A stretch of 64,000 nt of DNA from Halostagnicola sp. A-GB9-2. GTDB taxonomy: Archaea > Halobacteriota > Halobacteria > Halobacteriales > Natrialbaceae. Below, one piece after another: positions 27,382 through 36,973 of this stretch; position 1 is the stretch's first letter; each line of letters begins with the position of its first letter. Where the stretch lies: contig NZ_JASJOC010000004.1 in assembly GCF_030068615.1 (NCBI RefSeq), forward strand, positions 310,001 to 374,000, read 5' to 3'. Below the pieces are notes generated by a model. The model did not search any database, was not told the origin of the DNA, and worked only from the letters and a program-made list of their open reading frames with translations. The position numbers were made by a program, and so were the translations under genes.

Positions 27382-28767
27382 GTGAGCGATTGGAACCAGT
27401 TCAGGAGCGATCACGAGAACTCCGGCCATCGGCGAGCCCCGACGCTCGAGGATCCGGATCGTCCCGACACATCTTGGGAGACCGAAATCAGCGGTTCCGT
27501 CGAGGCCTCGCCGGTTCTCGATCGCGACACCGTCTACATCGGCTCGAGCGCAGGGAACGTCTACGCGTTCGACAGGTACGAGGGCCGCCGCCGGTGGGTC
27601 TTCGAGACGCAACTGCCGATCGACTCGGCGCTCGTCGTCACCGGTGAGTCGCTTTTCGTCGTCGCATCCGACGGTACGGTGTTCGCACTCGATCCGGAAA
27701 CCGGCGAGCTCCGGTGGGAGGCCGAAGTCTCCGGTGGCGTCGAATCGGCACCCACGCTCTCGCGTGGAGTCCTCTTTATTGGCCACGTAGACGGCGTCTC
27801 GGCGCTCGCGGCCGAAACCGGTGAGGAGCTGTGGTTCCACGAGACTGACGCCGGAGTCGTCGGAACTCCTGCGACAACGGACAGGTTCGAAACGGATCAC
27901 GTCTACGTCGGAACCTATCAGGACGAAGTCCTCGCGCTCGAGACGGCGACCGGCGAGGAAGTCTGGACGGCTCCAACGAACGGCGCGGTCGTCGGCGGCC
28001 CGACCGTCGTTCCGGGCAACGGCGGCGCGGACGGAACCGACCCCCTCGGATCCGACGAACGACTTTCTCCTGCGCTCAGTTCGAAGGCGTCCGACGCCGA
28101 TACCGAATCCGGGAGTTCGTCCGCACTCGGGGACGACTCCGGTCGTGATATCGACACCACACAAGAAGTTGACCCGGCGGATGACACAGGTATCGCCAGC
28201 ACCGCAGCTGGAACAGATCTCGAGTCCAGCCAGACGGCCGTCGACACGGCTGAGAGCGGACAGGAACACCTCGCCGTCGATGGCGACATCGACGCGGGCT
28301 CCGGTGACCGCGTGTACGTTGCCGACGAGGGCGGGCTCCTCGTCGCGTTGAACGCCGAGACGGGCCAGTCCTGGTTTACTTACGAGATCAGAGATTCGTT
28401 TACGACCGCACCGACGGTCACCGACGACAGCGTGTTCGCCGGCGCGTCGGACGGCTACCTCCACATCACCGACACGATGTTCGGCAAGCGGAAACTCCGC
28501 GGGTGGCTCTTCGCGAAGAAGGGAATCAACCTCGACGGCGTCGCCCATGCGGAGCCAGCCGTCGTCGGTGACACCCTCTGTCTCGGCGACTCGAGCGGCT
28601 CGGTCTACGGAATCGACGTCGACGAACCGGACTTTGGCTGGCACTACCCGCTCGAGGAGGGCGTCTCGAGCGGCCCTGCGGTCTCGGACGGATCCCTGTA
28701 CGTGGTCACGGACGACGGTCGACTCTGCTGTCTCTCGTGGCGGGACGAAACTGCGGGCTGGGACTAA
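27382..28767 (+). CDS. PQQ-type beta-propeller repeat protein
   Basis: About 461 residues made of repeated blades with the PQQ/BamB signature: SPVLDRDTVYIGSSAGNVYAFD, VVASDGTVFALDPETGELRWE, GHVDGVSALAAETGEELW and others. Around residues 215-310 the propeller is interrupted by a long Ser/Asp/Glu-rich acidic linker. There is no signal peptide or membrane anchor, so it is probably cytoplasmic and may act as a scaffold rather than a dehydrogenase; no cofactor ligands can be judged. The GTG start at 27382 follows from the promoter position. Confidence 0.82.
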   Translation: MSDWNQFRSDHENSGHRRAPTLEDPDRPDTSWETEISGSVEASPVLDRDTVYIGSSAGNVYAFDRYEGRRRWVFETQLPIDSALVVTGESLFVVASDGTVFALDPETGELRWEAEVSGGVESAPTLSRGVLFIGHVDGVSALAAETGEELWFHETDAGVVGTPATTDRFETDHVYVGTYQDEVLALETATGEEVWTAPTNGAVVGGPTVVPGNGGADGTDPLGSDERLSPALSSKASDADTESGSSSALGDDSGRDIDTTQEVDPADDTGIASTAAGTDLESSQTAVDTAESGQEHLAVDGDIDAGSGDRVYVADEGGLLVALNAETGQSWFTYEIRDSFTTAPTVTDDSVFAGASDGYLHITDTMFGKRKLRGWLFAKKGINLDGVAHAEPAVVGDTLCLGDSSGSVYGIDVDEPDFGWHYPLEEGVSSGPAVSDGSLYVVTDDGRLCCLSWRDETAGWD

Positions 28768-28899
28768 TTCGATCCGTTCTCCTCAGCGCCGTCGAACGCT
28801 GGCCGCCAAAATTTCTCCCGACGGATATACTCTCGGGTACGAATCTGTTCGACCCCGCTACGTCCGGCACTTTCACTTTCACTTCCCTGTTAACGAGGC

Positions 28900-28907
28900 T
28901 TTATACG
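28900..28907 (+). promoter_or_regulatory. TATA box of radA
   Basis: TTTATACG 27 bases before the radA ATG, implying a leaderless mRNA. Just upstream (28871-28886) TTTCAC is repeated in TTTCACTTTCACTTCC. Confidence 0.7.
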
Positions 28908-28929
28908 GATACCGGCACAACGACTGAGT

Positions 28930-29961
28930 ATGGCAGACGCAGACCTCGAAGCACTCCCTGGTGTCGGACCGGCAACCGCAGACAAACTCTACGATGCAGG
29001 CTTTGATTCTTTCCAGAGTCTCGCCGTCGCCGCTCCGTCGGAACTCTCGAATACGGCCGATGTGGGCGAGTCTACCGCGAGCGATATCGTTCGCGCGGCC
29101 CGCGACGAAGCCGATATCGGTGGCTTCGAAACCGGTTCGACGGTTCTCGAGCGACGAAACGAGATCGGCAAACTCAGCTGGCACATCGACGAGGTCGACG
29201 AATTGCTGGGCGGCGGTATCGAGACCCAGTCGATCACCGAAGTGTACGGCGAGTTCGGTGCCGGGAAGTCTCAGGTCACCCACCAGATGGCCGTCAACGT
29301 CCAGCTTCCGAAGGAAGTCGGCGGACTCCACGGGAGCGCCATCTTCGTGGACTCCGAAGACACGTTCCGACCGGAACGTATCGACGACATGGTTCGTGGC
29401 CTCCCCGACGAGGCGATCGAAGCGACCCTCGAGGACCGCGAAATCGAAGGATCACCTGACGACGAAGCCACGCTTGACACTCTCATCGAGGACATCCTCG
29501 AGAAGATTCACGTCGCAAAGGCGTTCAACTCGAACCACCAGATGCTGCTCGCCGAGAAGGCCAAAGAACTAGCGAGCGAACGGGAAGACTCGGAGTACCC
29601 GGTTCGACTGCTCTGTATCGACTCGCTGACCGCCCACTTCCGCGCGGAGTACGTCGGCCGTGGTAACCTCGCCGACCGACAGCAGAAACTCAACAAGCAC
29701 CTTCACGACATCGACAAGGTCGGAAACCTCTACAACGCGGCCATCATCGTCACCAATCAGGTCGCCTCGAATCCCGACTCATTCTTCGGCGACCCGACGC
29801 AGCCGATCGGTGGGAACATCCTCGGCCACAAGTCCACGTTCCGTATCTACCTCCGAAAGTCCAAAGCCGACAAACGGATCGTCCGACTGGTCGACGCGCC
29901 GAACCTCGCCGATGGCGAGGGCGTAATGCGCGTACAGGACGAGGGACTGAAGCCGGAGTAG
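28930..29961 (+). CDS. radA: DNA repair and recombination protein RadA
   Basis: Archaeal RecA/Rad51 recombinase, 343 residues. An N-terminal helix-hairpin-helix domain ([20 protein letters not shown]), Walker [10 protein letters not shown] near residue 104, and Walker [12 protein letters not shown] near 222. The polymerisation/ATP-cap region [20 protein letters not shown] follows. It forms filaments on single-stranded DNA for strand exchange. No intein. Single gene with a strong promoter. Confidence 0.98.
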   Translation: MADADLEALPGVGPATADKLYDAGFDSFQSLAVAAPSELSNTADVGESTASDIVRAARDEADIGGFETGSTVLERRNEIGKLSWHIDEVDELLGGGIETQSITEVYGEFGAGKSQVTHQMAVNVQLPKEVGGLHGSAIFVDSEDTFRPERIDDMVRGLPDEAIEATLEDREIEGSPDDEATLDTLIEDILEKIHVAKAFNSNHQMLLAEKAKELASEREDSEYPVRLLCIDSLTAHFRAEYVGRGNLADRQQKLNKHLHDIDKVGNLYNAAIIVTNQVASNPDSFFGDPTQPIGGNILGHKSTFRIYLRKSKADKRIVRLVDAPNLADGEGVMRVQDEGLKPE

Positions 29962-30016
29962 TCGGAAGCTGGAACCGTCCCGACACACTCGGAACTGTTC
30001 GCTCAATTATTGCTAT

Positions 30017-30421
30017 TCACTCGCTCGAATTACCCAATGCCTCGAGCGCCGCCTGACGCATCTCCGTAACCTCCTCGATTTGTTCTTTCTTGTCCTCGGG
30101 GTCCTCGAGTCCCTGCAACCAGTACAACGAACTGTAAAAGGCCACCAGCTTCCCGATCTCGGCTTCGGTTAGGAGACCGAGATCGCCCGCGGCCGACTCG
30201 TAGATAACCGGATTCTCGACGCTGGTCGTCACCCGTTCGTAGCCACCGTCGTCGATAATCTCGTCGACGTGTTTGTACGCTCGAAGTTCCTCGCTGAATG
30301 CCTGCCGGAGCCGCTTTGTCGCGTCGCGCTCGCGTTTCCAGTACAGCAGGTACGAGCCGGCTGCCGTCGCTATCGCTCCGATGACCGCGCCGAGGACGAA
30401 CCCGACCGCCGTTTCGACCAT
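30017..30421 (-). CDS. membrane-anchored helical protein, unknown
   Basis: A 134-residue protein with one N-terminal span (residues ~5-25, VGFVLGAVIGAIATAAGSYLL) followed by a basic WKRERDATKRLR, so the soluble part should be cytoplasmic. The rest is acidic and helical (EEVTEMRQAALEALG). Not recognised. Convergent with radA. Confidence 0.65.
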   Translation of the reverse strand: MVETAVGFVLGAVIGAIATAAGSYLLYWKRERDATKRLRQAFSEELRAYKHVDEIIDDGGYERVTTSVENPVIYESAAGDLGLLTEAEIGKLVAFYSSLYWLQGLEDPEDKKEQIEEVTEMRQAALEALGNSSE

Positions 30422-30567
30422 ATCGGACGAACGGTCGTCTCGAGGGTAAGCTATCGGGTTGCAACAGCACTGTCCGATGACGGCTAAACTATTGGTTGAC
30501 GAACGAGCGAGAACGAAATTGGGCCGGCAACGACGTCGAGTCCGAGAAGCTTTCGTTGAAAAACCGC

Positions 30568-30987
30568 TCAGTCTTCGGTCGATGTCTTCGATTTATCCAA
30601 CTCGCCGCGATAGATCTTCGCCCCGTCCTGTGCGACCTTCTCGGCGAGGACGGCACACTTGATCCGCATCGGCGAAATTTCGACGCCGAGCATGTCGACG
30701 ATGTCGTCCCGATCCATCTCGAGCAGTTCGTCGATCGTCTTCCCTGCGAGCTTTCCGGAGAGCATGCTCGCGGAGGCCTGACTGATCGCACAGCCGTCGC
30801 CGGAGAACGCGACGTGCTTGATCGTCTCCTCGTCGTCCTCGAGTTTGACGTCCATCTGGATCTCGTCACCGCACATCGGATTCTCCCCGACGTGCGTGAA
30901 GGTCGGATCCTCGAGTTCCCCGTAGTTTCGAGGACTCTTGTAGTGGTCGAGGATCTGCTGTCGATACATATCCGAGCCCATTCCCAT
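30568..30987 (-). CDS. sufU: SufU/NifU-type Fe-S scaffold protein
   Basis: A 139-residue IscU-fold scaffold. Three conserved cysteines are in NPMCGDEI, GDGCAISQASASM and RIKCAVLAEKV; DMYRQQILDHYKSPRN is the typical N terminus. It accepts sulphur from the cysteine desulphurase and assembles 2Fe-2S clusters. The desulphurase gene sufS is 0.7 kb upstream on the same strand with one small gene between. The ATG at 30987 is used; one at 30981 is equally possible. Confidence 0.93.
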   Translation of the reverse strand: MGMGSDMYRQQILDHYKSPRNYGELEDPTFTHVGENPMCGDEIQMDVKLEDDEETIKHVAFSGDGCAISQASASMLSGKLAGKTIDELLEMDRDDIVDMLGVEISPMRIKCAVLAEKVAQDGAKIYRGELDKSKTSTED

Positions 30988-31150
30988 GATTGGATACGGA
31001 TACGGCTGTCTGCTGTAAAAGGATTCCGGGGTCGCGTACTACTCGAGAAGTGCTCGACCGTGTCTCGTTTGCGGAGCGTCGATCAACTTGAGGACGGCTA
31101 CTGTTGCGTAAGAGACGTTCGATCGCTTCAAAGAAAGAACGGTTGATAGT

Positions 31151-31411
31151 CTATACTGCGTCCGAACCCTGGTCGGGATCGACCGGCGGGTTCAGGTAGC
31201 AGGCGTCGACGACGACTACCGCGCCGACGACCGCTGCGGGCAGCAGAGCGTACTGTACCGGAACGGCCAGTACGAACGCGGCGACCAGCGCAACCGCGAA
31301 CGCAATCGGGATGATCCCGAGTGCGAGGTCGTATCGGGTCGCCGCGGTGAGAACGTCGACCAGGGTCTCGAACGGATCCCGTTTGGGAACGTCCTGTGGT
31401 GTCTCGTACAT
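31151..31411 (-). CDS. small two-span membrane protein
   Basis: An 86-residue protein: a 30-residue acidic/basic start (MYETPQDVPKRDPFETL), two hydrophobic spans (~33-75) and the tail NPPVDPDQGSDAV. No family recognised. It lies between sufS and sufU. Its upstream region carries TTTCACTTTCAG, close to the repeat before radA. Confidence 0.65.
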   Translation of the reverse strand: MYETPQDVPKRDPFETLVDVLTAATRYDLALGIIPIAFAVALVAAFVLAVPVQYALLPAAVVGAVVVVDACYLNPPVDPDQGSDAV

Positions 31412-31668
31412 GGTTCTCACCTCGGCACTACTGAATACGTGACTGAAAGTGAAAAATCCCGCGTGGGAACAAATCACATACAGAGAGGCTGTCCGGCGAT
31501 ACTGTTTGTGGAACTCTCGCGGTCGTGTCACTTCACGATGACCGTGTTTGCCTACGCGAACAACTGGCGGTCTGGCGAGACGCACCGCGTCTCGCTGAGT
31601 TTCACTCGTTCACTTCGCTCACTCGTGAAACCGTCATCGATGGATCTCCTCGCACGGCAGTCGTCCGC

Positions 31669-32916
31669 TCACGCGAACAACTGCCGTGCGTCGTCGATCG
31701 CGTCGATCAGCTTGTCGATCTCCTCGCGCGTGTTGTAGACATAGAAGGACGCTCGAGCCGAGGCTGCGACGCCCAGTTTATCGTGCAGCGGCTGGGTACA
31801 GTGATCGCCGGCACGGACCGCAACCGTGTGGTCGTTCATGATTGAAGCGAGGTCGTGGGCGTGGACCGACTCGAGATTGAAGCCGACGAGACCGCTGCGA
31901 TCGGGGCCGGGTTCGGGGCCGTAAATTTCGACGTCGCCTTCGGCCTTGAGCTGTTCGTAGGCGTACTCGGCTAACTCCTCTTCGTGAGCCTGAACCCGTT
32001 CCATGCCGATCTCCTCGAGGTAGTCGATCGCAGCCTCGAGGCCGACGGCCTCGGCAATTGGCGGTGTGCCGGGCTCGAACTTCCAGGGGAGGTCCGCCCA
32101 GGTAGAGTCCTCGAAGGTGACCTTCCGGATCATACCACCGCCGTAGAGGTAGGGCTCCATCTCCTCGAGTAGCTGTTTCTTTCCGTAGAGAACGCCGATT
32201 CCGGTCGGACCAGCCATCTTGTGCCCGGAGAAGGCGTAGAAGTCGGCGTCGATCTCCTCGACGTCGACTGGTCGATTTGGAACGGCTTGTGCGCCGTCGA
32301 TAAAGGAGAGTGCGCCGTGTTTGTGGGCAATTTCGGTCAGTTTGGCGACCGGGTTGACGGTGCCGAGCGTGTTCGAGACGTGGACCGCCGAGAGGATCGC
32401 GGTGTCGTCGGTGATGCACTCGCGTGCGTGATCCATGTCGAGGCGGCCGTCCTCGTCGATCTGGATGTATTTGACCTCCGCACCCGTCTCGTGGGCTATC
32501 TGTTGCCAGGTGACCAGCGAGGCGTGGTGTTCCATCTCCGTGAGGACGACCTCGTCGCCGGGGCCGAGTTCGTTCAGGCCCCACGAGTAGGCGACGAGGT
32601 TCTCGCTCTCGGTCGTGTTCTTCGTGAAGATGACCTCTTCGCGGCCGCCGCTCGCGCCGATAAACTCGGCGACGCGGTCGTGGGCTCGCTCGTAGGCCTC
32701 CGAGGCCTCCTGACTGAGGTGGTGGATGCCTCGGTGGACGTTCGAGTTCGTGTACCGGTAGTAGTCGCTCATCGCGTCGATAACCGGATCCGGCGTCTGG
32801 GTCGTCGCCGCGTTGTCGAGGTAGACCACCTGCTGATCGTCGAACTCCCGCTCGAGAATCGGGAAGTCCGACCGGATACGCTCGATATCGAGCGTGCCGA
32901 CATTTCGTTGACTCAT
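31669..32916 (-). CDS. sufS: cysteine desulfurase
   Basis: Group II (SufS-type) PLP enzyme of 415 residues that supplies sulphur for Fe-S assembly. VYLDNAATTQTPDPV at the start, NVHRGIHHLSQEA, the PLP lysine in AFSGHKMAGPTGIGVLYG, and the catalytic cysteine in RAGDHCTQP. Pairs with the SufU-like scaffold downstream. Divergent from the ABC transporter genes at 33 kb. Confidence 0.96.
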   Translation of the reverse strand: MSQRNVGTLDIERIRSDFPILEREFDDQQVVYLDNAATTQTPDPVIDAMSDYYRYTNSNVHRGIHHLSQEASEAYERAHDRVAEFIGASGGREEVIFTKNTTESENLVAYSWGLNELGPGDEVVLTEMEHHASLVTWQQIAHETGAEVKYIQIDEDGRLDMDHARECITDDTAILSAVHVSNTLGTVNPVAKLTEIAHKHGALSFIDGAQAVPNRPVDVEEIDADFYAFSGHKMAGPTGIGVLYGKKQLLEEMEPYLYGGGMIRKVTFEDSTWADLPWKFEPGTPPIAEAVGLEAAIDYLEEIGMERVQAHEEELAEYAYEQLKAEGDVEIYGPEPGPDRSGLVGFNLESVHAHDLASIMNDHTVAVRAGDHCTQPLHDKLGVAASARASFYVYNTREEIDKLIDAIDDARQLFA

Positions 32917-33115
32917 TGGTAAATAAGAGGGACTGGAGACAAAACACTCCTTCGGTCCACCCCCGCCTTTACGGAGTCGACGCTCGACCGGCCAGCTACG
33001 CGGATCTGATGGCGTCGGCGCGTTGTCTCCGATACTTTCCGATGAGGGCCCGCTCCTTCTCGAGCTGAAACCCTGGCTGTCGAATTATAACGCACAATGT
33101 GGTAGGGCCCGCACG

Positions 33116-34111
33116 ATGGTTGCAATCCGCACGTCCGGTTTGACGAAACGATACGGCGACTTGACTGCAATCGCCGATCTCGATCTCGAGGTTCGAGAGG
33201 GGGAAGTGTTCGGGTTTCTCGGCCCAAACGGGGCCGGCAAGTCGACAACGATCAACACGCTGCTGGATTTTACGCGCCCGACCGAGGGGTCGGCAACGGT
33301 ACTCGGCTACGACGCTCAGGAGGAAGCGGATCGGATCAGTCCTCGCGTCGGCGTCCTTCCCGAAGGATTCGATTGTTACCCTCGATTGACGGGTCGCCGC
33401 CACGTCGAGTTCGCGATCGAGACCAAAGACGCCGACGACGACCCAGACGACCTTCTCGAGCGGGTCGGATTAGCTCCCGAGGATCGTCGTCGCCGAGCGG
33501 GCGAATACTCGACGGGAATGCGCCAGCGACTGGCGATGGCGATGGCGCTCGTCGGCGACCCCGATCTGTTGATCATGGACGAACCCTCCTCGGGTCTCGA
33601 TCCACACGGAATCCGCGAAATGCAAGAACTCGTCCGGAGCGAGGCCGACTCCGGGACAACCGTCTTCTTCTCGAGTCACATCTTAGAGCACGTCGACGCA
33701 GTCTGTGACCGAATCGGCGTGTTGAACGACGGCCACCTCGTCGCGGTCGACACGATCGAGGGTCTGCGCGAATCTATCGGCGGTGGTGCGACGATGACGC
33801 TTACCCTCGCGGACGCCGACGAACACGCTCGAGAGACTGCCGCGTCGATCGAGGGCGTTACCGCGGCCTCCGTCTCCGGGCAAACGCTCGAGTGCTCCGT
33901 CGTCGATCCACTGGCGAAGGCGACAGTCGTCACGGAACTTACGCGGACGGGCGCGACGATTCACGACATCCGAATCGAGGAGGTGTCCCTCGAGTCGCTG
34001 TTCACGACGTTGACGAACGGTGATAGTGAGCGAGCCCAGCGTTCGCACATTGCTTCCGAGGATACCACCGAACCTGTGACCCAGAACCCGGACAGCGAGG
34101 TGGCCGGATGA
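33116..34111 (+). CDS. ABC transporter ATP-binding protein
   Basis: A 331-residue ATPase. Walker A GFLGPNGAGKST, Q-loop region, signature YSTGMRQRLAMAMAL, Walker B LLIMDEPSSGLDP and the switch histidine in FFSSHILEHV. A C-terminal ~100-residue domain (LTLADADEHAR to SLESLFTTLT) is of the DrrA/NatA-like exporter type. Start ATG 33116 gives MVAIRTSGLTKRYGDL; the earlier ATG at 33023 lies before the probable promoter (AATTATAAC near 33082). It overlaps the permease gene by four bases (ATGA). Confidence 0.93.
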   Translation: MVAIRTSGLTKRYGDLTAIADLDLEVREGEVFGFLGPNGAGKSTTINTLLDFTRPTEGSATVLGYDAQEEADRISPRVGVLPEGFDCYPRLTGRRHVEFAIETKDADDDPDDLLERVGLAPEDRRRRAGEYSTGMRQRLAMAMALVGDPDLLIMDEPSSGLDPHGIREMQELVRSEADSGTTVFFSSHILEHVDAVCDRIGVLNDGHLVAVDTIEGLRESIGGGATMTLTLADADEHARETAASIEGVTAASVSGQTLECSVVDPLAKATVVTELTRTGATIHDIRIEEVSLESLFTTLTNGDSERAQRSHIASEDTTEPVTQNPDSEVAG

Positions 34112-34989
34112 CGTCGCATATCGCCACCGTCGCTCGAAAGGATTTCGCCGATGCTGGACGATCGAAATTGCTCTGGGGAATAGTCGGATTGTTCGTCGGC
34201 ATTGTTGTCATCGGGTACGTTGCTATCTGGGCTACTCTCGATGACGTGGTCGCCTCCGAAGCGCTCGGTTTCCTCAACTTTCCGATACAGGTTGTCCTGC
34301 CGGTTGCCGCACTTATCGTCGGCTATATGGCCGTCGTCGGCGAGCGCCAATCGGGAAGCATTAAGCTCCTGCTCGGGCTTCCACCGAACCGGACCGACAT
34401 CGTGCTCGGCAAATTACTCGGGCGAATCGGCGTCGTCGTGGTCGCTATTGTCATCGCGTTCATCGTCGCGTTCGTTCTCAGCTTGGTTCTGTTTCGGTCG
34501 GTCCCGTTCACCGACTGGCTCGCGTTCGGCGCGCTAACCGTGTTATTTGGAATCACGTTCGTCGGGATGGCTGTCGGGGTCTCTGCGAGCGTTTCCTCCC
34601 GCGGTCGATCAATGGCTATCGTCGTTGGGATCTACATGGTGTTCGTCGCCCTCTGGGAACTCCTCACCGCCGGTACGTACTATCTCATCTACGACGAGGG
34701 GCCACCCGTCGAAGTGGAAACGTGGTACCTACTGATCGATCAGTTCAATCCAATATTCGCATACACGAACTTCGCGAATTCCCTCGTCGACGGTGGTATC
34801 TTCCCCTTCCAGTTCCAGTACGGACTCGAGTCCACCGAAGCCTACCAGCTGACGCCGGCCGAGCGCTACGCCGGATCGGGTGACGCACCATTCTTCTTAC
34901 AGGAGTGGTTCGGCATCGTCGTTCTCCTGTTCTGGCTCGTCGTCCCCGTGGCTATCGGGTATTATCGATTCCAGAGAGCGGAGCTGTAA
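34108..34989 (+). CDS. ABC-2 type transporter permease
   Basis: A 293-residue membrane partner of the preceding ATPase, with about six spans (residues ~15-40, 58-78, 105-130, 140-160, 170-195 and 265-285). It starts MTSHIATVARKDFADAGRSKLLW, typical of ABC-2 exporter subunits that begin with a cytoplasmic helix. Substrate unknown; relatives export drugs, lipids or sodium. ATGA overlap with the ATPase indicates coupled translation. Confidence 0.88.
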   Translation: MTSHIATVARKDFADAGRSKLLWGIVGLFVGIVVIGYVAIWATLDDVVASEALGFLNFPIQVVLPVAALIVGYMAVVGERQSGSIKLLLGLPPNRTDIVLGKLLGRIGVVVVAIVIAFIVAFVLSLVLFRSVPFTDWLAFGALTVLFGITFVGMAVGVSASVSSRGRSMAIVVGIYMVFVALWELLTAGTYYLIYDEGPPVEVETWYLLIDQFNPIFAYTNFANSLVDGGIFPFQFQYGLESTEAYQLTPAERYAGSGDAPFFLQEWFGIVVLLFWLVVPVAIGYYRFQRAEL

Positions 34990-35043
34990 GTCGCGCGATC
35001 GGCCTTCTCGACCGCAGCTATCTCCTCATCGACCGCGGCCATC

Positions 35044-35334
35044 TCACATCCGCAACAACTGCGCGTGGACCGTCTCACCGACCTCGAGCACGTTCGCTTC
35101 GTCGACAATCCCTTCGTCGATCGCGAGGTCGACCGACTTCTGACCAACGATGTTAGCGACGGTCGCTCGAGCGAGGCTGTGTGCGACCGCCTCTTCGTCG
35201 GCGTCGTCGCCACCGTAAAACTCCTCGGTGACAGTCAAGGAGAAATCGTCGCTTTCGAAGGTTTCTCCGAGTACCGCCCGGTCACAGACGGCGACGAGCA
35301 ACCCCTCCGGCGTCTCGCGTTCCGTCACGAGCAT
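35044..35334 (-). CDS. DUF424 family protein
   Basis: A 96-residue archaeal protein: MLVTERETPEGLLVAVCD, VLGETF, LTVTEEFYGG, and the C-terminal NIVGQKSVDLAIDEGIVDEANVLEV. The family is widespread in archaea with no established function. The ATG at 35334 matches family starts; one at 35352 would add 6 residues. Directly follows the TPR gene on the same strand and is probably co-transcribed. Confidence 0.88.
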   Translation of the reverse strand: MLVTERETPEGLLVAVCDRAVLGETFESDDFSLTVTEEFYGGDDADEEAVAHSLARATVANIVGQKSVDLAIDEGIVDEANVLEVGETVHAQLLRM

Positions 35335-35364
35335 GTCTCTCTCAGATTCCATCGGTGGTTACGA

Positions 35365-36126
35365 CTACTCCTGTAGCTGCTGGCGCTCTTCAACGAGTCG
35401 CTCCTCTGCGCTCTCGCGCATCTCGTTGGCCTCCTCGGCGATCTCTTCTGCTTCGTCGTACTCGCCCAGTTCCTCGAGGATTCGCGCCTTCTCCTCGAGA
35501 ACCTGTGCGTTTCGCAGTCCGAGACGAATCGCATTGTCGATGCAGTTGTGGGCCTCCTCGGCGAGCCCCCGTTCCGCGAGGAAAAAGGCACGATTGAACC
35601 ACGCCTGTGCGAACCGCTCGTCGATTTCGACGGCCCGCTCGGCGTGCTCGAGTGCCTGTGCGGTCTCGCCGAACTCCCAGAGCGCGTAGGCCAGGTTCGT
35701 CTCCGCACTCGCCGCGTGCTCGCTCTCGTCGTCGATTCGAAGCGCCTCCTGGTGGGCACCGATCGCCTGATCGTACTCCTCGAGTTCCGAATGGGCGACA
35801 CCCTTGTTCACCCACGCCTCCTGTTCGACGAGGTCGTCTTCGGCGAAGTTGGCCGCCCGTTCGAAGGCTTCGGTCGCCTGCTCGTGGCGGTTGATCCGCA
35901 TGTAGCTCAGGCCGACCTCGAGCAGTTCTTCGGCATCGACGTCTTCGCTCCCGATATTCCGTTCGTCTAGGAGGTCCGTGACGGCCCGGGAGTCGACCGG
36001 GTCGACTTTCGTCGGATCGACGCCGAGCTCAGGCGGGTCGAGATCGAACTCGTCATACGACTGGTCGAGTCCCTCTCCCTCGGAGAACTGGTGTTCGGGA
36101 TCTCGGTCGTTCTCTCGTTCGGTCAT
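35365..36126 (-). CDS. TPR-repeat protein
   Basis: A 253-residue acidic protein with about four tetratricopeptide repeats between residues ~75 and 235 (for example ELLEVGLSYMRINRHEQATE, AWVNKGVAHSELEEYDQAIG, ETNLAYALWEFGETAQALEH, AWFNRAFFLAERGLAEEAHN). The C terminus is a charged helix ending ERQQLQE. TPR proteins are protein-binding adaptors; the partner is unknown. Precedes DUF424 by about 30 bases. Confidence 0.88.
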   Translation of the reverse strand: MTERENDRDPEHQFSEGEGLDQSYDEFDLDPPELGVDPTKVDPVDSRAVTDLLDERNIGSEDVDAEELLEVGLSYMRINRHEQATEAFERAANFAEDDLVEQEAWVNKGVAHSELEEYDQAIGAHQEALRIDDESEHAASAETNLAYALWEFGETAQALEHAERAVEIDERFAQAWFNRAFFLAERGLAEEAHNCIDNAIRLGLRNAQVLEEKARILEELGEYDEAEEIAEEANEMRESAEERLVEERQQLQE

Positions 36127-36270
36127 TGCAATTTTTTGGCGGCGACGACTGTTAAGACCTGCGACCCTCGACAACCGAGAATTCCTCAGTCCGCGCTCTA
36201 TTCCGCCGGCTTCTTCTCGAGCGTCGCGGCTCCCCGTTCGTTGAATACCCTCCCCACCGAATCGCTACCC

Positions 36271-36828
36271 ATGCGACTGTTCGTCAGCATCGACCTTCCC
36301 GAGACACTCACGGAGTCAGTCGCCGATCTCCAGACGGCACTCGAGGACGCCAGCGGGTTGAACTTCGTCGATCCTACCCAGGCGCATATCACGCTCAAAT
36401 TCCTCGGCGATGTCGACGAAGACCAGGTTCCGAACCTCGAATCCGAACTCGAGGCCGCCGTCGCCGATGCCAACATCGACCCGTTTACCGTTCGATTCGG
36501 CGGCCTCGGCGTCTTTCCGGACCTCGAGTACATCAGTGTTGTCTGGCTGGGCGTCGAAACGGGCGGCGATCAGCTTCGTCGGTTACACGAAACGATCGAA
36601 GCTCGAACGACGGCGATGGGCTTCGAACCGGAGGAACACGACTTCACACCACATGTTACGCTCGCGCGAATGGAACACGCAGGTGGGAAGGATTTGGTGC
36701 AGGAGGCGGTTCGAAATCGAGATCCAACTATCGGCGAAACCCGTGTTACGTCGGTTCGGCTGACCGAGAGTACGCTTTCGCGGGACGGACCGCGCTATTC
36801 GACGGTCGAGCGATTGTCGCTTGGATAG
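36271..36828 (+). CDS. thpR: RNA 2',3'-cyclic phosphodiesterase
   Basis: A 185-residue 2H phosphoesterase. The two HxT motifs are AHITLKFLG and PHVTLARM; MRLFVSIDLPETL is a typical start and VRLTESTLSRDGPRYS a typical end. ThpR (once called LigT, RNA ligase) opens 2',3'-cyclic phosphates to 2'-phosphates in RNA. The ATG at 36271 is preferred over the long frame opening at 36091. Confidence 0.94.
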   Translation: MRLFVSIDLPETLTESVADLQTALEDASGLNFVDPTQAHITLKFLGDVDEDQVPNLESELEAAVADANIDPFTVRFGGLGVFPDLEYISVVWLGVETGGDQLRRLHETIEARTTAMGFEPEEHDFTPHVTLARMEHAGGKDLVQEAVRNRDPTIGETRVTSVRLTESTLSRDGPRYSTVERLSLG

Positions 36829-36973
36829 TTGATCTCGTCGGAGTAGCCGATTTTCGAGTGCTCGAGTTCGTTGCTCGCCGATTTCGGTGGAAGTAGGGGG
36901 GTCGCGTCCCCACCGGAAGGCCACACAGTAACGCAAGCGCGTCTTTGATTACCACCGGCAGTTTACTCGTCGT

